From: an uncultured Bacteroidales bacterium | Lineage (GTDB): Bacteria; Bacteroidota; Bacteroidia; Bacteroidales; Bacteroidaceae | DNA: 37,902 bases | Direction of reading: 5' to 3' | NCBI GenBank assembly: GCA_902801425.1 | Contig: CADCIQ010000044.1 | Coordinates: 1-37,902, forward strand | Shown: positions 22,696-31,265 of the stretch, piece by piece | Position numbering within the stretch: position 1 is the first letter of the stretch | How the letters are laid out: each line of letters begins with the position of its first letter | The notes under the pieces: model-generated | Database searches by the model: none | What the model was told of the DNA's origin: nothing | The model's input: only the letters and a program-made list of their open reading frames with translations | Made by a program: the position numbers and the translations under genes

Positions 22696-24681
22696 TTATT
22701 TCTTCTCCTTTATATACCCATGCCTATATGCATAGAGCAGTTTTGTGAGGTCGTCAATCTGCTGCTGAAGCTCACGACCGCGGTCAGTATCGCCTACGCG
22801 CATACGGTGACCTGCTGATTCTACAATCTGCTTTGTTGACTTGATGTCTGTGCCTCGTTCCACAGCATCCTTACTGCTCGTGAATGGCTCATGCTGAACA
22901 AGCTCGAAACCGCGACTGTGATAAACGAGCGTGTAGCCTGCAATGCCTGTCTCTTTGTGGTAAGGCTCTGCAAATCCACCGTCAATGACCATAAGTCTGC
23001 CACCTGCCTTTATCGGACTTTCGCCCTTTGCAACGTGCACAGGAACATGACCGTTTATGATGTGACGGTTCTCTCCTGTTACTCCGAAAGCATCCATTAT
23101 GCCGTCAACAGCCTTCTCGTCATTACGCAGACGGAAGAAGTTGCCTTTCTCCTCAATGTGCGTCTCTTTCTCGCGTATGAAATAACGCTCAAAAGTAGCC
23201 ATCTTCGACTTGTCGAAAAGCGGAGAGTTCTTTCCGCACCACAGATAGAGGAAGTAATCCTTTGCGTATTGCCTTTCTTCCTTCGGAGTGTCATTCTGGA
23301 AAGCTGAGCGAATAAGCAAACCTGTCTGACGCAGCAGTTCCTTGCCTGAATATTTCTTACCCGGACGAATCTCCACCTCCTTCAATGAGCCGTCCTCGTT
23401 GAGTGGCACGGATGCGTGGAACAGGAGATTGCTGTTGACAATAGCGTACATACATCCGTGTGAGAGGATTGTATTCATGTGGCGCTGAAGCTTCTCCGAA
23501 ACGCGGAATGAGTGGTGCAGACGCTTCATTATAGTCTTTTCCTCCTCGGTGAATGCAAGTGGGTTGGCAGGATCCACAGTAGGTAAGTGCGTGTCTGTCA
23601 GTTTGTATTCCTTGCCGTCAAGGGTTATTGTGCCCTTGGCATAGTCAATGTTACTGAGCAGACATCTGTCCTGCATCTGCCATTCTGGGTTGCGCATGAA
23701 AATCTGTGCCTCTGCCTTGAATTGAAGAATGGCAATAGCCTTGTGCATCATTGCCATAAGTCGGAGTGTCTTCTCGTCAAAGCGCTTGCTGTTCTCTGAG
23801 TTGAGAATTGGCTTGAAAATCTCGCAAGGATCATCGTTGTAATTCTCCATTGCGTAGGCAGCCAGAGGCATGAGGTTTATGCCGTAGCCGTCCTCAAGCG
23901 TGGTGAGGTTAGCATATCTCAGCGAGAGGCGAATCACGTTGCAGATACAAGCATCATTTCCGGCAGAAGCTCCCATCCACAGAATGTCGTGGTTGCCCCA
24001 TTGAATGTCCCACGAATGATACTGCGAGAGATAATCCATTATGATGTGCGCACCAGGACCGCGGTCATACACGTCACCGAGGATGTGCAACTGGTCGATT
24101 GCCAGACGCTGAATCACCTTTGCCGTAGCAATGATGAAGTCATCGGCGCGTCCTGTGGTGATGATAGTGTCGATAATGCCATTCACGTATGCTATCTTCG
24201 CTCCGTCTGAGTGATGCTCATAGAGCAACTCCTGAAGAATGTATGAGAACTCCTTTGGCAGAGCCTTTGACACCTTTGAACGAGTGTATTTTGAAGAAAC
24301 CTCACGAAGCACTCGCACGAGCTGGTGCATGGTGATGTGGTACCAGTCGTCAATGTCCTGCTCCTGAGCCTTGACGAGTTGCAGTTTCTGTTCAGGATAA
24401 TATATGAGCGTGCAAAGCTCCTTGATCTCGCTTTCGCGCAGGGTGTTGCCGAAGAGTTCCGTCACCTTACGCTTTATGTTACCAGAGGCATTCTTGATGA
24501 TGTGCAAAAAAGCCTCATGCTCACCGTGAATGTCAGCGAGGAAATGCTCCGTACCCTTTGGCAGATTGAGGATAGCGGAGAGGTTTATTATCTCTGTAGC
24601 AGCATCTGCTATTGTCGGGAATGTTGTCGCCAGCAATTGCAGATAGTGCATATCCTTTTCTATTTCGTGTGTCTCGTTCAT
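22696..24681 (-). CDS. fbp: Fructose-1,6-bisphosphatase, class III
   Basis: From ATG at 24681 (MNETHEIEKDMHYLQLLATT) the protein is 661 residues, the normal size of the class III enzyme of Firmicutes and Bacteroidetes. Calcineurin-type phosphoesterase motifs are clear: LADIHGEHEAF (D50, H52), LGDVYDRGPG (D203 region) and WGNHDILWMG (N230, H231), with INGHVPVHVAKGE further on. It dephosphorylates fructose-1,6-bisphosphate in gluconeogenesis using Mn2+. The frame is open 64 codons further upstream, but that part crosses a terminator and a promoter-like element and has no family resemblance, so it is excluded. Confidence 0.95.
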   Translation of the reverse strand: MNETHEIEKDMHYLQLLATTFPTIADAATEIINLSAILNLPKGTEHFLADIHGEHEAFLHIIKNASGNIKRKVTELFGNTLRESEIKELCTLIYYPEQKLQLVKAQEQDIDDWYHITMHQLVRVLREVSSKYTRSKVSKALPKEFSYILQELLYEHHSDGAKIAYVNGIIDTIITTGRADDFIIATAKVIQRLAIDQLHILGDVYDRGPGAHIIMDYLSQYHSWDIQWGNHDILWMGASAGNDACICNVIRLSLRYANLTTLEDGYGINLMPLAAYAMENYNDDPCEIFKPILNSENSKRFDEKTLRLMAMMHKAIAILQFKAEAQIFMRNPEWQMQDRCLLSNIDYAKGTITLDGKEYKLTDTHLPTVDPANPLAFTEEEKTIMKRLHHSFRVSEKLQRHMNTILSHGCMYAIVNSNLLFHASVPLNEDGSLKEVEIRPGKKYSGKELLRQTGLLIRSAFQNDTPKEERQYAKDYFLYLWCGKNSPLFDKSKMATFERYFIREKETHIEEKGNFFRLRNDEKAVDGIMDAFGVTGENRHIINGHVPVHVAKGESPIKAGGRLMVIDGGFAEPYHKETGIAGYTLVYHSRGFELVQHEPFTSSKDAVERGTDIKSTKQIVESAGHRMRVGDTDRGRELQQQIDDLTKLLYAYRHGYIKEKK

Positions 24682-24702
24682 TGTGTTTCTGTTTTGCGGA
24701 TG

Positions 24703-24710
24703 CAAAAATA
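24703..24710 (-). promoter_or_regulatory. Possible fbp promoter (-7 element)
   Basis: TATTTTTG on the minus strand, 21 nt before the fbp ATG, followed by GC as in other promoters here. The -33 box is not clear. Confidence 0.4.
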
Positions 24711-24774
24711 CAAAAAAAAACGGAGAAAAGCGAAGAAATACCTGAAAAAATGGGGTGGGAGATAAAAGAAAAAC

Positions 24775-24803
24775 TCCTCGCCTGCATAAGTTGGCGAGGA
24801 GCA
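24775..24803 (-). terminator. Intrinsic terminator after the BspA-like gene
   Basis: CTCCTCGCC and GGCGAGGAG pair around a 10-nt loop; on the minus strand the stem is followed by TTTTT. It lies about 55 nt after the stop at 24857 and before fbp. Confidence 0.8.
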
Positions 24804-24856
24804 TGTTTTCTATTCTGTTAATATATGCTTTATAAATAAAAATACTGGTGGAAGAT

Positions 24857-26422
24857 CTATTCAGCCTGACCATTCAGATTGTATTTCTTACCGTTCCTTA
24901 CAATTACGATCTTGCCGTTCACAAGATACTTCCCGTCCCTGTTTTCGTCATTTGTCGTTACATAAGTAACACATGTTGTTTCAAACTGTTCGTATGCCTC
25001 TTCTGCCTCAACTAGAACGCTGAGGTTCTTCACAAAAGCCTGTAGTTCCTTTGGCAAGGCATCGTATGCAGAGCGAGCAGCGGCAATAAGAGCCTTGCAA
25101 TCTTCTGTGTTTTCTACCTTTCCGATAGCGGCAATCATATCATAAACGGCTATTATCTCTGCTGGTTGATTTGCATCGTCAACTATCGTGAATAATCTCC
25201 AGAAGTTTTCTTCATCCCAGTATGCAACCTTAGTGCCAGGAAGCACATGAAGCGTGCCATTATGTGTCCAGAAAGTATCTTCGTTTATTTTCTGTGGAGT
25301 CTCTGCAAGGTTGACTATTGACATTGCCGAAGTGCTATTCTACCTAAAGAAAGCTTTGTCTCCAATGCTTGCCACAGAACCTGGTATTGTGATAGAAGTG
25401 AGGTTGTTGCAGTATGCAAATGCCTCATTTCCAATGTTTGTCACAGAATTTGGAATTGTGATGGAGATGACGTCTGAGCAATAGAATGCCTTATCTGCTA
25501 TACTCGTAACTGTATTTGGGATAATGGTATTCTTGCAGCTTGTGATTATGGTGTTTGTTGCCGTTTCAATAATTGCGTTGCAGTTGTCACGACTATCATA
25601 TTTAGCGTTTCCTGATTCAACTTCAATGGATGTGAGGTTGATGCAGCCACCGAACAGATTAGTGCCTATATTTGATACAGACTTCGGGATTGTTATTGAA
25701 GTTAGTTTCTCGCAGCCAGCAAATGCTTCAGAACCGATTGACAAAACATAATCAGGTATGGTGACAGAGGTTAGGCTGCTGCAATTATAGAAAGCACTAT
25801 TGTCAATCATCGTCACAGAGCTTGGTATGGTGATGGAAGTGAGTCCTGTGCAATCTTTGAATGTCTCATCTGCAATCTTCGTCAAGGTATTTGGGATAGT
25901 GACAGAGGTGAGGTAATCGCAATGTTCAAATGCACGAGACTCAATCTGAGTCACGGAATTTGGGATTTCTACACAGCGAAGGGAACAGGAATAGAAAGCT
26001 CCGTAGCCAATTCTCGTAACGGAATTAGGTATCGTGATTGATGTGATTCCACAATTGGAGAATGCGAAATTCTCAATACTTGTCAGGGAATTTGACAAGG
26101 TGACAGAGTTAAGGTTGTAACAGTTGTCAAAAGCATATTGCTCAATATTCGTCACAGAGTTAGGTATTGTGACCGATTCTAAGCTTGAGCAATCTTTGAA
26201 GGCATTATATCCAATACTTGTCACGCTATATGTATCTCCGTCGTAAAACACCGACGAAGGAATTATGAGTTTTTCAAGACACAATTCTGTTGAGACGAGT
26301 TCCGCCTCTTTGGTCGCGCTATTGAGATTATAGCACAATCCGCCGATTTCTGTTTGTGCGTAGCTTGTTACTGACATTGTCAGAGTCAGCGTAAGCAATA
26401 AGGATTCCTTTAATTTGTTCAT
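24857..26422 (-). pseudogene. BspA-like leucine-rich-repeat surface protein, interrupted by an in-frame TAG
   Basis: The gene starts at 26422 with a signal peptide (MNKLKESLLLTLTLTMSVTSYAQ) and about twelve 23-residue LRR_5 (BspA/TpLRR) repeats of the type SLTSVTIPDYVLSIGSEAFA. TAG at 25340-25342 ends it after AFFR, at the position where repeats have cysteine. In the same frame 5 codons later it continues MSIVNLAETPQKINEDTF, then a helical domain (IAAARSAYDALPKELQAFV) and a C-terminus KYLVNGKIVIVRNGKKYNLN that resembles a type IX secretion sorting end. The two pieces are one gene of about 520 residues split by one stop. Without the C-terminal part the product could not be sorted normally. BspA proteins mediate adhesion in oral Bacteroidales. 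Confidence 0.85.
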
Positions 26423-26478
26423 TGATGTAGGGTTATATTGTTAAATATACCGTTCTGCTGATATTCTATTCTTTGTTG

Positions 26479-26510
26479 CAAAGGTAATCAATATCTGTGA
26501 AATAGTCAAA
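26479..26510 (-). promoter_or_regulatory. Promoter of the BspA-like gene
   Basis: On the minus strand TTTG (26507-26510) and TACCTTTG (26479-26486) are separated by 20 nt, a consensus match. The leader would be about 50 nt. Confidence 0.65.
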
Positions 26511-27078
26511 AAAATTTATTTTTTTTCACTTAAATACATTTCTGTGTTACTGGAGTTTCGCAAGTTGATGAATAATCATACAATTCAGAAAAATCTGTTT
26601 TCTTTATTTTTTTAGTATAATTGCACATAAGTCCCGCGAGTTCTTACATTCGTATATTGTTGAAAATCATGAGGTTTTGATAATATACAAGATATTTGAC
26701 GGAATTCTCATCATCCACGTTTGGGGCAGTGTGTTGTCATTAATGTAATGATGTCATTAATGTCATTAAGAACTTTTCTGTTTGCAAAGATGGGGCTTTC
26801 CCCACACTTCTTAAATGCTTAATTACATTCGTGACATCATGACATTTGACATTCATGCCCCTCCTCGAAAAAAATCAAAAATTTTTTGCAATCACTCCTC
26901 CCGATTTTCTTTGATGTGTTTAAGATTTTTTTAGACTTGCACAAGTTTTCGCAGCCCCTCAGACAATCTATGAAGATTTTGCAGAGGCAAGTCAAAAATA
27001 TACTGTCGGCATAGAAGAATATGTGGGCTGAAATTTTAGCCCACATATTGCACTCATGGTGTTACTTGTGACCTAATG
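26511..27078. other. Gene-free AT-rich stretch
   Basis: No convincing gene. The 9-mer TGTCATTAA occurs at 26735-26743, 26752-26760 and 26761-26769, and related TGACAT units occur near 26828-26853. A 69-codon minus-strand frame (26837-27046) has a cysteine- and lysine-rich composition without family resemblance and is not called. Confidence 0.45.
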
Positions 27079-27219
27079 TGTTGCAGCGTTGCAGTGTTGC
27101 AGTTAAAAACAGACTATATGAAAGTTAAAAATAAACTCTATATTTATATATAAATTTAGAAGTGTTTTTAGGGTTTTGGAAATGCTTTTCGAGAACTGCA
27201 ACACTGCAACGCTGCAACA
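27079..27219. repeat. 26-bp perfect inverted repeat with internal 8-nt period
   Basis: 27079-27104 (units TGTTGCAG, CGTTGCAG, TGTTGCAG, TT) and its exact complement at 27194-27219 enclose 89 AT-rich nt. Each arm is a three-unit octad array. Nothing coding lies inside. Confidence 0.85.
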
Positions 27220-27273
27220 AAATGCGTCAATTTGATTAGGAAAACACAAATCACAAAAAAAACTTGCAAACAT

Positions 27274-27305
27274 TCGTGAACCGCAATGGGAATGTTGTAA
27301 CTTTG
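27274..27305 (+). promoter_or_regulatory. Orphan plus-strand promoter
   Basis: TTG (27274-27276) and TAACTTTG (27298-27305) are 21 nt apart, followed by GCAC as at the hup and nuclease promoters. No plus-strand gene follows; transcription would enter repeats and then run antisense to the GT4 gene. Confidence 0.55.
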
Positions 27306-27318
27306 CACTCGGAAAAAT

Positions 27319-27425
27319 AAATGAAAAATGAAAAGTGAAAAATTAAAAATACAAGATACACTTTTCTGGTAATAGCCATACCCGAAAATACTAATCTGTA
27401 TTTTTTCATTGTTCACTTTTCATTT
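27319..27425. repeat. Heptad inverted-repeat element (TGAAAAA / TTTTTCA type)
   Basis: TGAAAAA/TGAAAAG/TTAAAAA heptads at 27321-27352 face their complement at 27398-27425. It belongs to the same family as 33316-33401 and 35598-35676. Confidence 0.65.
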
Positions 27426-27428
27426 AAG

Positions 27429-27472
27429 CAGTACCGTTCTACCTCCGTTGTAAAGCCGTTGTAAGTCCGTTC
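27429..27472. repeat. 11-nt tandem array, third locus (4 units)
   Basis: CAGTACCGTTC, TACCTCCGTTG, TAAAGCCGTTG and TAAGTCCGTTC follow without gaps. They match the CCGTTG block of the array at 14770-14824. Confidence 0.75.
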
Positions 27473-27527
27473 CCTGCATTGGAGGTTTATGTGACTGAGA
27501 AAAAAATTTGACCGACTCTTTTTAATG

Positions 27528-28595
27528 TTACTTCCTCGGCAAGATCGGCATGTAACCCAGCTCAAGACCGAATGCCTCCTGCATCTGGTAGAGAATGCGT
27601 GCGGTGAACTTGCTGATACCTTTCTTCTTGATTTGCTCCGCGAAGTTGTCCTCGTCATAATCGTGGAATCGCAATGTCTGGAAAATGTCGCAGAGAGTGC
27701 GGTAGGTGGTGGCACCAGTAGGGGTGCGCCCAATCTCAATCTTCGCCCCGGGAATGACGCAGGAAATGATTTCGTAGAGCTTCTGATAGCTGTTGATTTC
27801 CTTGTTGTGCTTCTGCTTGACCTTGAATCGTGCCATTGCGGGCACATCGGGACAAGGTGGCATCTCTACACCGAATATGGTTGCACCCTTGGTTAGGAGT
27901 TCGGTGATGTTGTTGTCGAAGGCATAGATATAGATGCGACGGAAGGAAAGTCCTTCGGTGCTCACTTCCTTTTTCTCCAGACTGCCGGCAGGCCATAGGG
28001 CGGTCTTCACGCAGAGGTTGATGAACGATAGTTCTTCCTTCGTGATGCGATCCATGTAGTTAGTGTCCAATATACGGCGGTATATTGACATGATGAGCTC
28101 AGAGGTCTCATCATCACTTGTGAGCTGGAGCGAAGGGTGGGGAATGGTAACAATTCGCTTCTTCCAGCCCAGCTGCTTGACCTGCTGCGCATCCTTATCG
28201 CTAATGGCAACTATGGCGCTACAGTTGCGCACCATTTGGAATTGATAGCCGATGATACGAGGGAGTTTGTGCTTGAAGAATGCGAGTTCCATTACCTCTG
28301 GTGCAAGTCCTCCATGCACGGAGACAACGGTGTAGAATCCATGTGAGCGTGCCGTGTGCTCAATGAGTGCAGCAGTGGAATCCCATGCTGCATGTACGTG
28401 GATGATGTCTGGTTGCAGTTCTTTCAGCTTGCGCAGGAAACGTGCCCTAACCATAATGGCACCAGTACCGAGATCCTTCTGGGTAATGACATACGACTCT
28501 GCCACGTTCGCCGTGGAGCGCACGAGACAGTTGACGTATTCCATTGCTGAGGCATTGGTTGTGTCAGTTCTTGGTATGTAGTGAATGATTCTCAA
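27528..28595 (-). CDS. Glycosyltransferase, GT4-like N-terminal half
   Basis: The 355-residue protein begins at a TTG codon (28593-28595) that overlaps the TGA of the upstream glycosyltransferase in TTGA, so it is translationally coupled. Residues 1-165 resemble the acceptor-side domain of GT4 enzymes: MRIIHYIPRTDTTNASAMEY, then LQPDIIHVHAAWDS, VVSVHGGLAP and CSAIVAISDKDAQQVKQLGW. The usual C-terminal donor-binding domain with the EX7E motif is not recognisable; the second half (about 185-355) is charged and unfamiliar. It probably modifies a cell-envelope glycan together with the GT2 gene, or has become non-catalytic. Acceptor and donor unknown. Confidence 0.7.
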   Translation of the reverse strand: MRIIHYIPRTDTTNASAMEYVNCLVRSTANVAESYVITQKDLGTGAIMVRARFLRKLKELQPDIIHVHAAWDSTAALIEHTARSHGFYTVVSVHGGLAPEVMELAFFKHKLPRIIGYQFQMVRNCSAIVAISDKDAQQVKQLGWKKRIVTIPHPSLQLTSDDETSELIMSIYRRILDTNYMDRITKEELSFINLCVKTALWPAGSLEKKEVSTEGLSFRRIYIYAFDNNITELLTKGATIFGVEMPPCPDVPAMARFKVKQKHNKEINSYQKLYEIISCVIPGAKIEIGRTPTGATTYRTLCDIFQTLRFHDYDEDNFAEQIKKKGISKFTARILYQMQEAFGLELGYMPILPRK

Positions 28596-29740
28596 ATCTT
28601 ATGCGTGATGAAATCGTTCTTGTTGGTTAAGTAGTAGCGCAGTCGCCAGCCGATGTTGCACAAAGGCTGGAGGAAAGCCATGAGAGGTGCTAAGAACGGA
28701 TTTACCGGGCATTGGAAACGGCGGAATGCTCTCTTTGCTACGAGACTTATGCCTACGTACTCGATGATGAGTGCGAGGATTCCGGCTCCGAGCGTTATCC
28801 AGTCTTCCTTTATTGCTCCATAGGTGATTGCAGCGATTATGGCAAGATTGGTGATGTTCATAAGTCCGAGGTCAATCTGTCGGATCAGCGTAGCAAACCA
28901 ATGACCATCAAGGTGACGCCCTGTGTTGATAGAGAAAAGATGATTCTCTGACCAACGCTTTTTGAACGGTGTGTCTTCTGAAAGGAAAGCCGTTGGTGTA
29001 AAGGCAGTTGCCGTATTCCCGTTTCTTCCGAATTTATTCACAAGAAAATCATATTCTCCGCGCATGAACTTCAGGTTGCCGAGGAATCCGTCTTGAGCAA
29101 GGAAGTTCTCCTTCTTTATTGCAACAAGCCTTGATGCAGAGGCATAGGCACTGTTATTCTGCGCACAGCGTAGGTTTTTGGAGGCATTGATGATGTTCTC
29201 AAAATGATAGTGCGAAGGAGCCTCTTCGTCATAGTGAGAGTAGCCGAGCACCACATCAGAATCGTCCTTTATCAGAGAGGCGAAAGAGTGAAGCCATTCA
29301 CCGCTCTCTGGGGTACACCAGGCATCGGTAACGATAACCCAGGGATATTTTGCAGCCTTGATACCAAGCGTGATAGCCAGTTTCTTGCGACTGATGTAGC
29401 GTGAAGAGAGAGGCATGAAGGTGGCATAAAGATGCGGGTCGTTAGAGAATCTCTTTATGACATCATCAGTCTCGGAGTCGCTTTTGTCGGCAACCACAAT
29501 GACTTGATAATCAGCATCGTACTTCTGTGAGAGAAATGAAGGCAGGTGCTTTTCAAGCTCAAGTGCGTTATCGTGTGATATGATTACTACTGATATTGGT
29601 TTGTCCTTGCTCTCTCCGATGCCGTCAGCGTCTTTTTCATCTCTTTTTGGCAGTCGGAAAAGCGGAGAAACCATTGGTGACACCGCTGCGAGCAGCAGTA
29701 CCACCGATGATATTGTGAGAGTTATTGTTGTAATTTCCAT
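28592..29740 (-). CDS. Membrane-associated family 2 glycosyltransferase
   Basis: The 382-residue protein has an N-terminal membrane segment (about 4-28), a GT-A domain starting PISVVIISHDNALELEKHLP, then YQVIVVADKSDSETDDVI, a DxD-like WVIVTDAWCTPES and a later ED (LSEDTPFKKRW). One or two C-terminal membrane segments follow (about 298-345, ITNLAIIAAITYGAI and LGAGILALIIEYVGISL). This layout fits processive or lipid-linked inner-membrane GT2 enzymes building surface polysaccharide. It precedes the GT4-like gene with a 4-nt overlap. Substrate not deducible. Confidence 0.85.
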   Translation of the reverse strand: MEITTITLTISSVVLLLAAVSPMVSPLFRLPKRDEKDADGIGESKDKPISVVIISHDNALELEKHLPSFLSQKYDADYQVIVVADKSDSETDDVIKRFSNDPHLYATFMPLSSRYISRKKLAITLGIKAAKYPWVIVTDAWCTPESGEWLHSFASLIKDDSDVVLGYSHYDEEAPSHYHFENIINASKNLRCAQNNSAYASASRLVAIKKENFLAQDGFLGNLKFMRGEYDFLVNKFGRNGNTATAFTPTAFLSEDTPFKKRWSENHLFSINTGRHLDGHWFATLIRQIDLGLMNITNLAIIAAITYGAIKEDWITLGAGILALIIEYVGISLVAKRAFRRFQCPVNPFLAPLMAFLQPLCNIGWRLRYYLTNKNDFITHKI

Positions 29741-29756
29741 TAATTTTTCAGGTTAT

Positions 29757-29903
29757 CTACTTTATTATTTACTATTTAGCTATTTACTAATTACTATTTA
29801 TGTACTATTTTTGATAAATTTACTATTTTCATTGCTGGCGAAAAATAGTACATAAATCAAATCGTAAATAAATAGTAAATAGTAAATTGTCAAATAGTAA
29901 ATT
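29757..29903. repeat. Heptad inverted-repeat element between lysA and GT2 genes
   Basis: ACTATTT-type heptads (about 29757-29831) face AAATAGT-type units (about 29843-29903) across TTGCTGGCG. Same family as 21733-21840 and 22530-22680. Confidence 0.7.
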
Positions 29904-29920
29904 AAGTACCTTGGGGCTTT

Positions 29921-31078
29921 TTAAAGCTCGTCGCTCATAATCCCCTTAGGCAACTTACGGCAGTTATACTGTGAAGCCATAATTTCGCCGTAGGCACCAG
30001 CAGAACGGAGGGCGATGAAGTCACCACGATGACAAGCAGGGAGTTTCTCGTCCTTGCCGAAAACATCGCTTGACTCGCAGATAGGACCTACAACGTCGTA
30101 AGTCTCTTCTGCCTCGTCGCTTGAGAGGTTCTGAATAGTGTGGTGTGCCTCGTAGAGAGCAGGACGAATGAGGTCGCTCATACCAGCGTCAACGATTGCG
30201 AACTGCTTGATGTGGCACTTCTTTACGTAGAGCACACGAGTGATGAGAGAACCCATCTGACCGACTACCGCACGACCAAGCTCAAAGTGAAGGTGCTGAT
30301 TATCAGCGAGCTTGATGCCGTTAGCGTAAGTCTCGAAATAAGCCTTGAAGTTTGGTACAGGCGCACCGTCAGGGTTGTCATAGTTAATACCAAGACCACC
30401 GCCTACGTTGATATTCTCAACGCTGATGCCCTGCTTTGCAAGACGCTCAAGAAGCTCGTTTACACGACCGCAGAGGGCCTCGAAGTCGCCCATTTCAAGA
30501 ATCTGACTTCCGATGTGGAAGTGAAGTCCGATGAACTCGATGTTTGGCAACTCCTGTGCCTCACGAATAGCGAGTTCCATGTCTTCCATTGCGATGCCGA
30601 ACTTATTCTCAGCAAGACCAGTTGTGATATTTGCGTGTGTATGAGCACCTACGTTTGGATTGATGCGGAAGCATACACGTGCAGTCTTACCTTTCTGTCC
30701 TGCAAGCTCGTTAATTATCTGCAACTCTGGCTCTGACTCTACGTTGAAGCAGAAGATGCCAGCCTCAAGACCGAGGTTTATCTCCCAGTCGGCCTTACCA
30801 ACACCTGCATAGACAATTTTCTCAGGTGCAAAGCCTGCATTGAGAGCAGCCTGAATCTCACCACCGCTTACACAGTCAACGCCAAGACCTGCTGCCTGAA
30901 TTCTTTTCAGTACCTTAGGGTTGGCATTTGCCTTTATGGCATAGTGAAGGTGATAGTTCTTATGCTTAGCCATTTCGCCACAGATCGCGTCAAGCGACTG
31001 CTGCAGAACCTCTGCATCGTAGTAGTAGAACGGAGTCTCAATGTTTCCGAACTTCTCTATTGGAAAATTTCCTTTCAT
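29921..31078 (-). CDS. lysA: Diaminopimelate decarboxylase
   Basis: From ATG at 31078 (MKGNFPIEKFGNIETPFYYY) the enzyme is 385 residues, normal for this branch. The PLP-binding lysine is K49 in HLHYAIKANANPKV. Other fold-type III motifs are FIGLHFHIGSQIL, the phosphate-binding NVGGGLGINY, and ICESSDVFGKDEKLP, whose cysteine contributes to the dimeric active site. It decarboxylates meso-DAP to L-lysine. The 17 codons open upstream come from a palindromic repeat and are excluded. lysC lies directly upstream on the same strand. Confidence 0.95.
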   Translation of the reverse strand: MKGNFPIEKFGNIETPFYYYDAEVLQQSLDAICGEMAKHKNYHLHYAIKANANPKVLKRIQAAGLGVDCVSGGEIQAALNAGFAPEKIVYAGVGKADWEINLGLEAGIFCFNVESEPELQIINELAGQKGKTARVCFRINPNVGAHTHANITTGLAENKFGIAMEDMELAIREAQELPNIEFIGLHFHIGSQILEMGDFEALCGRVNELLERLAKQGISVENINVGGGLGINYDNPDGAPVPNFKAYFETYANGIKLADNQHLHFELGRAVVGQMGSLITRVLYVKKCHIKQFAIVDAGMSDLIRPALYEAHHTIQNLSSDEAEETYDVVGPICESSDVFGKDEKLPACHRGDFIALRSAGAYGEIMASQYNCRKLPKGIMSDEL

Positions 31079-31104
31079 ATTATAGTTGTAGCCCCTAACC
31101 AAAC

Positions 31105-31240
31105 AGCCCCTCACCTGCCCTTTAGGCATCCTCTCCTCAAGGGGCGAGGAGGATGTTACTTATAATCCCTCATAAGCGATAAATGGTAACATTTCCCTCG
31201 CCCTTAGGGGAGAGGGTGCCCGTAGGGCAGGTGAGGGGCT
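31105..31240. repeat. Palindromic intergenic element (CCCCTCACCTGCCC type)
   Basis: Arms 31105-31149 and 31196-31240 match at 38 of 45 positions as inverted repeats and enclose 46 nt. It lies between the lysC stop (31266) and lysA start (31078), so lysA mRNA made from lysC would contain a strong hairpin. It is different in sequence from the CCCTCC elements but similar in size and placement. Confidence 0.85.
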
Positions 31241-31265
31241 TTAGTGGGTTGGCTGTTTGTTTGTG

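Noticed and set aside
24682-24873. 64-residue N-terminal extension of Fbp
   Set aside because: It spans a terminator hairpin and a promoter-like element and is absent from the family; the ATG at 24681 gives the normal start.
24857-25324. Separate 155-aa gene downstream of the LRR gene
   Set aside because: It is in the same frame as the LRR gene, 5 codons past its stop, begins in the middle of a conserved segment and has no promoter, so it is the 3' part of one broken gene.
1893-25345. Genetic recoding of stop codons in this organism
   Set aside because: Only two genes are interrupted, one by TAA and one by TAG, and both codons end many intact housekeeping genes here. Independent nonsense mutations are simpler.
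26837-27046. 69-aa minus-strand ORF in the gene-free block
   Set aside because: It lacks a promoter and family resemblance, and its composition reflects AT-rich sequence.
31079-31129. 17-residue N-terminal extension of LysA
   Set aside because: The codons come from the edge of the lysC-lysA palindromic element, and the family start MKGNFPIEKFG lies at 31078.
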